Made by a program: the position numbers and the translations under genes
The notes under the pieces: generated by a model
Seen by the model: the letters and a program-made list of their open reading frames with translations, nothing else
Told to the model about the DNA's origin: nothing
Databases searched by the model: none
Shown: positions 33,300-44,954 of the stretch, one piece after another
How positions within the stretch are numbered: position 1 is the stretch's first letter
Layout of the letters: every line of letters begins with the position of its first letter
Source: Undaria pinnatifida
Taxonomy: Eukaryota; Sar; Phaeophyceae; Laminariales; Alariaceae
DNA: 64,000 nt
Direction of reading: 5' to 3'
NCBI GenBank assembly: GCA_012845835.1
Contig: JABAKD010000030.1
Span: 3,039,416-3,103,415, forward strand

Positions 33300-34640
33300 G
33301 TCAGTATTAATAGCACACTATTAATAGCTAAGCACTGACTACCGGTCTTCTCGTAACAAAGAGCCTCACAAGAAACCCAATCTTTGCGGGGTCCTGATCT
33401 AAGAAATTCAGGAGTAGTTGTTGTTTTTGTAACGCTACGTAGTATGGAACTGATTGCGGAACACGTCCTTTCTGTAATAAGAAACATGTGGTGACTCCTC
33501 CTGGGCCAGTATCTTGGTTTTCTTATTAGAAAAAGTAGAGGGCCGGTACTGCAACTCTGATATCTCAACACTAATATCAAATAGCATGCGTCTTCCTACC
33601 TACAGCACCGTGACTTTTGCGTCGAGGCTCCATGCTGTACCACATCTGCACATGTACTCACCTAATAATACAGCTGCACCAGGTATAGACTAGACTAGAC
33701 TATATTTTTCGCAGTTTCCTATTTTTGCTCTCTTCAGCCGCTGCATTTCTTAAAAGGAAGAGTCCACTAACTTATGGGCTCTCGTCGACCGCTCGCTGCG
33801 TTGGCTTTTGCTCTAGAGCGTATACTAGAAGTTTCTTATTCCTCTGAGGTCTGAAAAGCTGTTTTTCTCGGTTCGTTCTTCCGAGAAGTGTGGCGAGTGT
33901 GTTGCTTGTCTCGGGTGGGACGTCGATTGCCGCTGTTTTTTTATCTTGTACGTATTTCGTGCCGCGTACCTTGTTGGCCAGGTTAAGCTGTACGTCTTAC
34001 ATCGATTTTCTTAGTTTTTATGACAAACCAAGCGCCAATTTCTTAATATTATCAAAAAAAAAGTTTAAAGTGTTTTCTTTGCCATCGGCCCGCCTGCGCA
34101 TGAGCCAAAAACAGGTTACAGTTGTGCCGCCGAGATGCCGCCATCTGTGTACCGGTAGATTTATTTATTCAACTCACCAACTCGAACTTAATGAGATGGA
34201 TGCAAAAAAGTCACCAAGTACGATTTCCCATTTTACAGCCCCTGACGAGACAGATCTTTCTCTTAGAACATACTTCATTAATAGGTAAAGTACAGGACAG
34301 GATACCAACAACAAAAAACGTTAAGGCTACCCCTGGCTGGGTTTCTTATTTGGGAGAGGGTACATTCTACACTAGCTTCGGTACTTCAGAATACCGGCTC
34401 TCGGATTTCTGATATATTCCTGTAAATATCAGCCGGCCTTGCTTACTGTGTTGTTGGGACTTGTTTCTTATTAGGTGTCCTGTGCTAGAACTGCACTACG
34501 AAGAGTGTGGAAAATTTCTCAGTTTGCTGGGGGGCTCTCTGTTGCGGAAAGTCTAAACTCTATAAAGATCCCGCTGTTCAGCAGGGGCGGGGGGGTGGGG
34601 AAGGGGGGGTGGGCACTCATTTCTTGTCACAGCCATATTC
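33300..34640. other. Intergenic, no gene recognised
   Basis: Short ORFs only. The longest plus-strand ORF (33890-34288) has ordinary composition but no recognisable domain, splice pattern or partner exon. It lies between the divergent HECT and FAM136A genes. Confidence 0.45.
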
Positions 34641-35350
34641 TCTAGACCGTAGACCCTCGCACCCCCAATATGCCAGGACGGAGCACGTCGGGTTTCCACC
34701 GACCATGCAGACATCGCGTGCACCAAGCGCGAAGCGCCATGAGGTTCGCATAAACGGTGAGCTGCATCCTACTAAGAACCAGTTGTGAGGAGAACTTCCT
34801 CACCTTTGCGCGCACCTTCTTGCATTCGGATGACAGCTGCTTCGTTTTTTTTTTTTTGGTGAGGACACTTCCGGACACAGAAGTAGGGATTCAATGTAAC
34901 ACTGCCTCGTGGGTGCCTTGCCATATGTGCACGCTATGCGATACGACCCCCCTTGCGCGGAGTTAAGATAACCTCCACTCCGCACACAACATCATCTAAC
35001 TCGATCACCATCTCGGTTACCGCCAAAACATTGAACGAGAAACAAAGCGGTACCCTGGTGGTCTAGCTCACGTAGTGAGAGAGGGCGAGGCGTGCTTCGC
35101 AGCAACGTAGTTAACCCACGCCAACCCCAGCAGGGGGGGGGGGGTGTACTCATTCCATGCATAGCCGTCGTCCCTCGCATCCCCACAATGTCGGAACGGA
35201 GCTTGTCGGGTTTTCACCGACCGGGCAGGCATCGCGTGCACCAAGCGCGAAGCGCCGTGAGGTGTTCGGCGAGTCGCGTGAAGGGTGAGCTTCATACTAC
35301 TAAGAACCACGCTCTTGTGAGGCGGACGGACTTCCGCACCTTGTGTGTGC
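34640..35350 (+). repeat. Dispersed repeat, family S4, two overlapping copies
   Basis: A fuller copy at about 34666-35085 and a partial copy at about 35172-35345 share GGAACGGAGC-like sequence, GGCAGGCATCGCGTGCACCA, AGCGCGAAGCGCCGTGAGG and TACTAAGAACCA. The end of the fuller copy reads TACCCTGGTGGTCTAGCTCA. An inverted copy lies at 63150-63690. It has a possible coding or structural origin but no recognised domain. Confidence 0.75.
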
Positions 35351-35904
35351 TTGCTTGCGGGGGGAGGGGGGGGTATTGGAAATCTTGCCCTGGTTGGGTT
35401 GTTGGCTAACATTTCACCACTAGCTCCGGGCTCAAATGTTACATTTGACACTTCTGCATAGAAGCTGTTCCTCGTCTCATGGGCTACTCGGGGCCGAGAG
35501 TGTAGAGATAAGGACGTAATAGAGGTGAACAGCGGGGCTGACGCAGCCCACGCGTGTGTGTGTCGTATATAGCCTCCCCAGGTGTTCCTGACATCTGTGG
35601 CGCCTGTTAGAGGCGTTCCGCGGTCAAGAATACTACTACTAGTAAGTTTAGGGCTCCTTTCACGGCGCGTGCCGCGATAGAGAAGGTACACCATTTTTGG
35701 GCTATAAAACCATTTTCTGGATGATGGGAGGCGGCTCAACCCTTCTCAACTCAAACTAGCCGGGATGTCATTCTTATTTTGCAACAGTACTGAGTTTTGT
35801 ATACCTACGCCATGGGTTTGATTTTAAAAAAATCAGTCTCCATTTTCATTTTTTCTTAAAAAATGCTGCTTTGGGTGAGGTACTAGTAGTACTAATAGAA
35901 CTAT

Positions 35905-36570
35905 GTATTGTAAGGCTTAGTTTGGGTAAGCTATTGGTTAACCTTTTGCAGGTGGTGAAACCGACTAATACCCCACTAAGTCCTTAACAAATGGCGTCGT
36001 CGACAGACCATGGTTTTTTTTGGGGTCGTGGGTTCAAATCCCACATCCACCATAATGAACTTTTTCAGACTTTCCCCATGTCGGACTTGAAAAATACTCT
36101 CCCCGGTATACCCAGGAAATGAAACGGCTTGGATAATTGACAGGTCCGCCCGTACCCGGCCGACCTGCCATCTCGCCGTTTTAGGGGGGAAAAGTGTTAT
36201 AGGGCTTAGTTTGGGTAAGCTATATTGGTTAACCTTTTGCAAGTGGTCAAACGGACTAGTACCCCACTAATTCCTTAACAAATGGCGTCGTCGACAGACC
36301 ATGGGTTTTTGGGTCGTGGGTTCGATCCCCGCCATCCACAATAATAAACTTTTCAGATTTTCCCCATGTCGAACTTGAAAATTACTCTCCTCGTGTTATA
36401 CCCAGGAAATGAAACGGCTTGGATATTGACAGGGCCGCCGTATATCCGGCTGACCTGCTATCCCGCCGTTTCAGGGGGGGAGAGTGTTGTAAGGCTTAGT
36501 TTGGGTAAGCTATTGGATAGCCTTTTGCAAGTGGTCAAACGGACTAATACCCCACTAATTCCTTAACAAC
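35905..36570 (+). repeat. tRNA-related repeat, family S3, tandem units
   Basis: Two full units and a third partial unit of about 285 bp lie head to tail. They carry AAGGCTTAGTTTGGGTAAGC, GGTCAAACGGACTAATACCC, AATGGCGTCGTCGACAGACC, then a T-arm-like GTGGGTTCAAATCCCAC followed by ATCCACCA, CCAGGAAATGAAACGGCTTG and a CCCGCCGTTTCAGGGG end. The unit matches the cluster at 4690-5910. Confidence 0.85.
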
Positions 36571-36672
36571 TACTAATAGTACTACTTATAGTACTACTAA
36601 TAGTACTAATAGTACTACTAATAGTACTACTTATAGTACTAATAGTACTACTAGTACTACTAATAGTATAGA
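36568..36672. repeat. (TAGTACTAC/TAGTACTAA)n microsatellite
   Basis: ACTACTAATAGTACTA-type units over about 100 bp, directly after the S3 tandem array. Confidence 0.9.
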
Positions 36673-39450
36673 GATCCTCCAAGCAGGCGTCTCAGAAAAT
36701 AATTGGTCCACTTTCTAACGTAGCATGCGTCCATATATTCCCTGTATGTATTGATGCGTATGAGTGCAGTGTTAGTAATAAATAGTTGAACACTCCACAT
36801 GGCGCCGTCCTGATCACGGGCATTCTGGACGCACGTACTAGATACAAACCGTTTTAACGTCGTCTTAGGCCACGAGGGCGTGGAAGCTGGATACCCTCTT
36901 CACGTTTTGGTATGCAGGCTATTTCAACACAACAAGTTTTGCATAGACACATCTTCAGGAAAGCTGTGAAATTGACCATTCTGGGCGTGCACCTCCACTG
37001 CTACGATTGATACACACGCGTTCCCCATACGAGCGGCCGTTCAGCCGCTCCATCGAAAGTTGGGGAGGACGTTATGACAAAAGGGCTGTCCTTAACATGT
37101 TACCCCCCACGGGGTCTGAAAACACTTTATTATGCTCTGGGCGACGGTTCGACGTGATAGGTATTGCGTCCCGCGGAGGCGTTTCGTCATAATGCAGGGA
37201 GGGGTGGCGGGTGAGTTGTTACGGACGCCGGACCTCACCAATTACGTACGAAACATGCTTGCCTTCGCACCCCAATTGATTACAAATTTGAAGCCGCCAT
37301 CCTCTCCCAAACCTGCCTCCGTTCCCCGCCGCTTGCGGACGTTTTCACTTTTCCGAGACAGGGCGAGATCACTCTAGGTAACGTGGGACCCGGTGCCAGC
37401 CGGCAGCCACCGCACCTCGGCGTTGAGGCATTGACTGTGATCGGTACTTCCCCAACGCAGTATCGTCAGTGCTACCAAGCCGCTGTTGAGGCGTTTGCCT
37501 CTCTGGTATCATAAACCCCAGCCACATCAAGCTGTTTCACGTCAACAGGCACTGCCAAGATTCTTCCCGCGTCTCGTGAATGCTCGCCATGGCTTCCTTG
37601 ACTTTTCCCGAAGGGGTGCGCCGGCGTCATTAATTAGATAAAAGTCAGCGCCCTTCACGAGACGCCTGGGTTATTTTATCTAGGATAAAGTATGGAAATC
37701 GCGGGGGATACTTGTCTTTGTGTGAGTTTTATCGTGGCCGATCAAGTTTTTAAGAGCTAAAAAAAAGTCGTATTTATTCCGGGAAAAGTTGTATGGATAG
37801 GGTTGGGGTTGGGGGTCGGGGTTAGGGTTAGGGTTCTGTGGAAGTACTGTTTTGGGCAGGTTTTGATGTATTCCTTCTCATAAAACTACTACAAGCACAA
37901 ATGGGTCAAACCAATTTCCCCGATTTCTATACTTAGAATTGCGCGGTAAAGGCGGCTCGATAAAAAGTTGCTTGTAGGGGGGGGGGTCTACGGATGTATG
38001 GCTTCATATCGTCCGTCTGTGTGGCCCAACCATGCCGAAAACAGTACGTAGGAGGACTGCAACACAGGAAGGGACTGAAAAGGGGTTATGGCAGGCGGCA
38101 AGGATCGGTCTGGGGTGGCACGCTTGATCCGATCTCCTGCGGCGATGTGTTCGACAACCGAAAAGCCAACACTGTCGTCGTAGAATGGTGCGGTTGTCGG
38201 TGATTGGTGAGGTTCGACTATTGACGGGTAACAAGAAGCCAACTACACCCTTGCCTCTCGCCATCCCCCCAGTGTCTCCAAACTGGCGGAAAGTGCCGAG
38301 TGAAATTTAGCTGTTAAACGTGCGGTCTAGGATTTTACTCTAGCATTTTTGTACATCATACTGAGATATATCAAGTACACATTGTGCTTTGCTAAACCGG
38401 CGATTCCGTACGGCCTACACTCAGCCACACCGACGCTCTTGCCCGCCCAAAAAACATTTCTTCACTAGGATGGTTGATGACTCGACCGCACTCGATTGAT
38501 ACCTTCAACCATTGACAAACATACTTATGTTCGCCGTGACCACGAGCCCCCCCTCTCCTCATGATCCGCACAGAAGAAAGTGATATCACAGGGCGTCCGA
38601 AATGCGAGGCATATATCCATCGAGGAGTGGTCAGACGACTCCGAGGTATTCAACGGAGGGAAGCTAGCACACGACCATTCATCTGGAGGACTTGTCTACA
38701 ATTTGCAGCAATCAATTACTTGTTTACTGATGGTGGCCGCGGGGGAACCATTCATTGTTGGTATATACATGGTAGGGGTACCTGGAGCACCTCCCATCTC
38801 TGCTCCAAGCACGCTGGCAGTTTCCGAGCTCATGCAAAAGACTGTAGCCTGGATTCCTGCCGTCCATAGTTGTAGATATGCCTGTTTCGCGTCTTTCCCA
38901 GTCTCAACGCGCAATTCATTGGGACTACAGCAGTAAACGCCGCGTGGAGCTAGTGCGATGGGGGCTCAGGTGTATGGATAGCGGTTGTGCCAGAGGGAGG
39001 CTAATTTTGGGTTAGCAAAACGTTTTTTAGTACGCGTTTCGAATCGCCCGCCGGAGGCTTTTTTATTATCGTTACCAGCATTCCTCCGTAAGAACAGGGT
39101 TCCTACTACGCATGATTCTACCCGTACAGGGGAACAGCACCCCTTGCCCCGGTAGCAACGTCATCGTCGAGGCTGTTGCGTGGTAGTGTCGCTTTCGTCG
39201 AACCGCGGTTTGTTAGATAATATATGCGCTATAAATCCGCTCAGCTAACTGTCAACACCGACTGTATCAAGGTGTGGCCATGATGATACGGTATCAAGGT
39301 TGGGTCCTGTTTCCAAACCGTCAGGGTGGGAATTGGAATGGGACGGAGAGATGTGACCGTGTTGCATGTTTTCGCCTCGCGCGCTCGAACCCCAGCCCCG
39401 CACCGTTGCTGATGCAGCTGAGGTACGATATTATTTAGGTGAACGATGCT
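36673..39450. other. Intergenic, unassigned short ORFs
   Basis: Plus-strand ORFs at 37007-37192, 37132-37377, 38561-38869 and 38580-38936 have mixed, non-repetitive composition (for example ELLRTPDLTNYVRNMLAF at about 37212 and HISIEEWSDDSEVFNGG at about 38605). No domain was recognised and no joined model could be made. A short G-rich stretch at 37800-37840 includes TTAGGGTTAGGGTT, a telomere-like sequence. Confidence 0.4.
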
Positions 39451-39456
39451 GGCCTA

Positions 39457-39632
39457 CAGCAGCAATAGAATAGTAGCAGTATGCCACGCCCCAGCGTAGT
39501 ACCGGCGGGAACCCCCGGACCGGGGGGGAGGGGGGGGCGCAGCTCAGCAGCAATGGAATAGTAGCAGTATGTCACGCCCCAGCGTAGTACCGGCGGGAAC
39601 CCCCGGACCGGGGGGGAGGGGGGGGCGCAGCT
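39457..39632. repeat. Tandem duplication, 88 bp unit, two copies
   Basis: Two nearly identical units start CAGCAGCAATAGAATAGTAG (39457) and CAGCAGCAATGGAATAGTAG (39545). Each ends in a GGGGGGGAGGGGGGGCGCAG tract. Confidence 0.95.
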
Positions 39633-39922
39633 CACGAGAACGACGGGTAGAGAGGAGGTGATACTGTAGACTATAATACGTAGTACTACCAGGTAAAATA
39701 TTTCGCCTTCATCAAGACTCTCTCCTATACGTACAGCAACAGCACAACACCACCCATCAGTTTTATCAATAAACTAGTACTCGTATATTTTACGAAGTAC
39801 CCCACACACAGGTGACTCTGTTATCATACCCTGGCAAGAAACGGCACTACAATAACCGACAGGGCGCGCATACATTTTTCCTGCGCTGCGCGGATGTTAT
39901 CGCTGCCTATGTCCTTCATTAT

Positions 39923-40112
39923 TATAAAAAATGAAAATACACTCCACCTACCTGTGAGATCGAAGATTTCGTCGAAACTCATCTTTGCAAGCTGTGTGTG
40001 ATACTCCGATCGCGCGCATTACGAGTTGTGTGTCCTCATTAAGGATATAGGTCGGCGACTCCCCTTACAACTACAGTGTAGCTATCAGGGTCAACAGGGT
40101 GATTTTAGTCAT
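39923..40112 (+). mobile_element. Family T, truncated copy
   Basis: About 190 bp identical or nearly so to the start of 10117 and 11186, including TATAAAAAATGAAAATACAC, GATACTCCGATCGCGCGCAT and AGGGTGATTTTAGTCA, where it stops. It has a 4-base difference near 39946 (CACCTACCTG). The high identity implies recent spread. Confidence 0.9.
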
Positions 40113-40474
40113 TTATTATAATACCACGCGTCCATTTATTATTTTGTTTCGCCGAGGCGACGCATTCCGCGTCCCCGAAAATCGTTGCAATCAGCGGTCG
40201 GCGATGTCACCGGACAGACAGACCCTGCGCCTCTCACAGCCCTCGCCGAATGCGAGGGCGGCGAAGTTTTTTTTCCCCCGGGGCCATGGTCTCGTTAGAG
40301 AGACGCACCCAGTTAGCGCGAATGCCAGATTCATGCTGCATGCACTTTCTTGTTCGTCCAATCAATAGTGCAAATTGCCCGCAGTCTCTACCAACCGCTT
40401 GGCTATGGCCTGAACTTGCACTCTGGGACAAGACTTACCAAAGGCGGGCGATGGATATAGTACGCAGCGCTTGC

Positions 40475-40520
40475 AAAGATGAGTATCGACCCTAAATTCG
40501 TCGAACTCACAGCTGACATC
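40475..40520 (-). mobile_element. Family T terminal fragment
   Basis: TTGCAAAGATGAGTATCGAC and GTCGAACTCACAGCTGACAT are recognisable as the diverged complement of the family T start, about 300 bp upstream of the FAM136A start codon. Confidence 0.55.
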
Positions 40521-40808
40521 GTTAAAGTAACTTGACAAGATCCCAGGAGAGCGGATATTATTTGCACCGAAACGTCACAAAAAGTAGAAAGCACTTGTAT
40601 TGTGCGTTGGCTGTGCAAAAAGAAAAAAAACGAACCAAACCCCCGTTCCCCCGTATTAAAATTTCGCCGCATTCACAATGGAAACCCAGACACTACACCA
40701 CCACCAGACCACCAGCTGCTCAGCTCCACATGTCCACACTCTTCTGGCCTGTCGTACGTGGCGTACCTGACGTCGAAGCACCGACAAACCACAACAAGGC
40801 CTGAAATC

Positions 40809-43800
40809 ATGGCAGAGCGTGACCAGGAAGCGCTGCAAAAGGGGCTCCGGACTCTGGGGGATAATATCGATAAGCTCTACGCCAGGCCGTTGCAGAAGGT
40901 AAAGCAATTTCAGACTTCGGTACAGCATTACGTAGACTATAGCAGCACTGCTGCTGACTGCGCTGAAGCGGGTAAGACGGCGGCGGCGAGTGGTGCCGTT
41001 ACTGACGCTGCCACAGTACAGTCGCCCCGGTTCACTGGGTTAGTTTGTGAAGGTTGCTCGAACACGAGCTTGCTTGCTGAGACTTGGCGAGACAAAGATA
41101 TATGCAGTCTGGTGACGCTCCTGTACAGAGTACGCATAAAATACCTGGTACGACGTACAAGCAGTACGCGGCTGTGGTACCTTTGGCTCGGGTCTACGCC
41201 TGGGTTTGCGAATCAACAACAAAGGCGACGACGACAAGGGCCATTAGAGGGAAGACAACACCAACAACAACCACAACAACAGCAACGGGGGAGTAAATAT
41301 AGTGCCACTAAGTGTGCCTGGTATGACACGTAGGGGCACTACTTGCAGGAGCAGGAGCACTAAGTGTGCCTGGTATGACACGTAGGGGCATTACTTACAG
41401 GAGCAGGAGCACAACAGGATATGATTCCCGTTCGAGAGGTGGTGGGTGGCGTGAAATCCCGGGGAGTAACACAAGCTGAACAGCAGCAAGCAGGAACACA
41501 GGCGGACACACAAATACACGCACACAGAAGCTCAGCTGCTGTCGCAAAGGGGTATACCAGGTAGCATGTAGCTTGAAGCGCGGCTGCTGTTGCACGCGAG
41601 GAAAGCCAGGGATGCTCCCTGTTATTTCGCCGACCTTTGTGACCAGTGGCCAGGCAAGATGTGAGAGGTAACAAATAGCACAGCAAAGCGAACATACGGT
41701 TCGAGTGATTGGAGCCCCTTATGGATTATGAGCGCCGTTTTCCCTATCAACTCCAGACCACGCCTACCGACACACATGCACGTACAGTAATGGCCCCTCT
41801 ATAGTGCGGGTATGTGCACTATAGAGGGAAATACCGGAACCACAGCGGCAACCGACACTACTCCGCATACTGCCACTACTGGCGGTTCCTAGCTGCGCCA
41901 AGCGATTTCGCAGGCACTATAGCGAGCAACCGACACTGCTCAACGGCACTATAGAGAGACCTCTACTGTACACACCCGAGCACCGATCGTGAATGTCCCA
42001 CTGGAAAGAGCGTGAAGCGTGGCTGCTGTTGCACCGTGTTTATCGCAACGGAAATATCTCGAGACGCGGCTGGTTCCTGGGGGGGAAATGAGACTCAGCG
42101 AGGCGCAATCCAATTTCTTGAAAATGAGCCAGCTCGTGAGACTTTGGACGCCTACAGTAGAGCACTCGCCACGGAGCTCGGTCGGGACCCAAACGTACAC
42201 TGCTGTATTGTACCGGCGGGCCTCTTGATTGTCCCGCACGTGGAGGCGTGCGAAAAGACCATCGGCCGTGGGAGAAGAGCTTGCCAAGCTGCTAAAAAAG
42301 TGCATTTGGTACCCTTGGAGCCCGCGTTGATTCGTGCGGCTGATGCCGTAATCTTCATTTTTGTTCGTCATTTTTCTCTCTGAAGTCTCAGAAATATTAA
42401 CTGGGAGACATGAAGGATATATCAAGTGCGTCGTTTATCCGCTTACAGACCGCGAGCGAGCACAGCAGTCGTCAAGCCAAGGGGGGGATTGAGAGCCGAC
42501 AGGCAACCTGCCCGTTCCCTTTCCTTTTTTGTCTCCTGCTTTGTGCCGACCCCCGGCACAAATGACAACGCACCGCGTGAATGGAACAGGCCGCGTACTT
42601 GTGCATGGCGAAATGTAATGACAACATCACCATGTCAAGCGAGGCGGTGAACGCGTGCATGAGACGGTGCGAGCAGCCTCTCCAAGGGATCAACCAGGTG
42701 GTTCAACAAGAGGTGGGAGGCATGCAGGTGAGGGGAAAGGGGGGGAGGGCGGGGAATGCCAACCACGGCGTGATAATGGCGGTGGTGCTGTTTGTTTTAG
42801 GAGTGGTGTCTTGATGGTGTCTGCGTTTTTAATTTGAGGCTCCTACGTTCCTCCCTTGCTTGACGAAGCATACATCGTGGCTCTATTCGTGGTCTTGCTG
42901 GCTTGATTCGGCGTCGTTTCTTCTCCTTGCAGTAGACGATTGAACCTTAACATTGAATCGTTACGCTCAACCGCTGCACCACACTATTGAGAACAGCTAG
43001 CGTTATATTATGTTTGTTGTCCGATTTTTTTCCGGACAAAGTGCGTAAGGGTCGGGGCTCGGCATAGGGTTGGGTGCTTCCCTAAGGTTTTGATTATTTC
43101 CTCTTCGCGTGTGTATTTCTATCGATCTACGAGATCACCCACCTCCACCAAACGGGCTGCGCTGGGAAGCAAAGCTTTATCGCGAACAAGTTTGACAGTG
43201 TGAAACGTTGTCAAGGACGGAGCTGTCGGGACCTCAACCCCTACGTCTTCATCGTTGACGGCGGTCAGGCTTGTCTAACTTTGTTGGCGACGTAGCTCCG
43301 CTTCCAGCCGTTTTCCGTCCAGGAGGCGTCGGGATCTCAACCCCTACGTCTTCGTCGTTGACGGCGGTCAGACTTTTCTAACTTTGTTGGCGACGTAGCT
43401 CCGCTTCCAGCCGTTTTCCGTCCAGGGGGCGGCAGATGTTTTTCGTTTTTTTTTTTTTTTTTTCTTGATGTGCACGAGAAGAGGGAAACGCGGGCAGGGT
43501 GTTCACGGTCGTGTTGTGAGTTTGGTTGGGCCGAGAATAGATTACGTAAATGACGAATATCACGGCAAGGGCAGCATGCATGCACATTTTCTGAGGTTTC
43601 TGGCTTCTTGTACCTCGACGTGAGAACCGACTTTGAGGAAAGCTGTGATGATATACACAAATCCCGTTGTGTTGGCGTCGATATTTTCCGGGAAAAGTTC
43701 GCAAGGGTTGATTTGTATGGGTTGGGGCTTGATTATGGGGTCAGCCGTTTTCTTCGTGGCGTGTGTCTTTGTGCCAGTCTGCGAGAACATCCACCCCTGC

Positions 43801-44954
43801 TACACGGACTGCGGTGGAATGCCAAGTTTTATCGCGAACAAGTTTAACGGTGCGAACGTTATCGAGGACGGAACCGTCGGGATCTTAACCCCTGCGTCTT
43901 CGGCCTTGACGGCCGTCAGACTTGTCAAACTTGTAAGCGACGTAGCTTTCGCTCCCCGCCGTCGCTCCCCGCCGTATGCCTTTCAGTAGCGACAGATGTT
44001 TTCTTTGACTGTTTTTAATGCACCCGATAAGAGAGAAAAACGTACGACCTTGCTTGCGATACCTTGCTTGGACCACCTTGCTTGCTTTCACAGCCTTGCG
44101 CAAGCTTGCTTGCTTGCACAACCTTGCGTAACCTTGCTTGCTTGTTTGCGTGTGTGTTGAGTTGTTGTCTTCTTTTTTTTGCTTCGCCGTTCTTCGTTTT
44201 TGTATTGTGCCCATTTCCTTTCGACAGAACCGCCTGCAACGGTGTACGATGGACTGCGCGGACGACGCCAAGGACTCGATTCCCGCGGGGGCAAAGGAGG
44301 GGGACGCTGCTGTGGAGCGAGCAATGGCACAGGTACCACCGGTACCGGCGCACCGTGTATCATTTTAGAAACATGACGCCAGCCGCCCGCGTAGAGATAG
44401 CAATCTACCCTTTTGTGGGGTTGTGGATTGGAGCGAAAATTCGATGGAACATTAATATATTCCGCGAAACCGATTAGTTTAATTAGTTGCCTGGCATTCT
44501 TATCAATTGGCTCAGCTGTATGTGGTGAGGGGGGCAATATAACCGGTGAATGACGTTATGAATAAAAGCAGAATAATGGTCTGCGATTCCGATGCCGACT
44601 GCATTACGGGTATACGAGGTATGATTTGATCGGACAAAAATTGGGCTACATGACCCCACGTGATCTCATTTGCCAACCAGCTTAGCCCCTCTCCCTTTTT
44701 CCCTCTCCCGCCCCCGCCCCCTTTTCCACTCTTCCTCGACCCCCCCTCCCTGAACGATTTTGGTCACACGCAGTGAAAACAAGCCTACAACGTCACCCGC
44801 TCCGCCCTCTCCCCGTTTTGTAAAAATATGTTTTCCTCCCCCTCGCGCACAGAACGCGAAATGCGCCGGGGTTTGCGTGAAGAAGCACTTGGCGTTGATG
44901 CCGGGGATAGAAGCCAAGATCAAGGCAGCTGCAGAAGCCGCGGCAGCAACTTAG
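40809..44954 (+). CDS. FAM136A: FAM136A-like protein, 4 exons, twin CX3C
   Basis: Exons 40809-40898, 42590-42727, 44228-44332 and 44853-44954 join in phase 0 at every junction with GT-AG introns. They give 144 residues, close to the family's usual length of about 138. The protein begins MAERDQEALQKGL and has four CX3C motifs: Cys35/39, Cys53/57, Cys82/86 and Cys115/119. The segments RCTMDCADDAKDSIPAGAKE and VCVKKHLALMPGIEAKIK align in order with FAM136A. In animals FAM136A is a mitochondrial intermembrane-space protein; CX3C pairs usually mean oxidative folding there. The C-terminus is Ala-rich (AAAEAAAAT). Introns are 1.7, 1.5 and 0.5 kb and hold local duplications. The start Met is supported by an ATG in good agreement with family length. 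An alternative upstream in-frame start exists in the ORF but would add unrelated sequence. Confidence 0.93.
41306..41409. repeat. Tandem duplication, 52 bp unit
   Basis: Two units of CACTAAGTGTGCCTGGTATG... at 41306 and 41358, differing at two positions, in the first FAM136A intron. Confidence 0.95.
42060..42280 (+). pseudogene. Fragment related to 11705-11910
   Basis: Encodes ALATELGRDPNVHCCIVPAG in the plus frame, matching the minus-strand peptide at 11705-11910. It lies in the first FAM136A intron and has no start or splice context of its own. It is probably a remnant of a mobile-element ORF; the family is unknown. Confidence 0.45.
43165..43985. repeat. Local duplication, about 160 bp plus an extra 100 bp copy
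   Basis: A block AGCTTTATCGCGAACAAGTT... (43170-43325) recurs diverged at 43820-43985. Its second half (GTCGGGACCTCAACCCCTAC to GCCGTTTTCCGTCCAGG) is also repeated in tandem at 43226 and 43328. It is in the second FAM136A intron. Because the copies stay open in one frame (GTVGILTPASSALTAVRLV), they might come from a coding sequence, but no family was recognised. Confidence 0.8.

Noticed and set aside
37800-37840. Telomere
   Set aside because: Only two or three TTAGGG-like units inside ordinary sequence.
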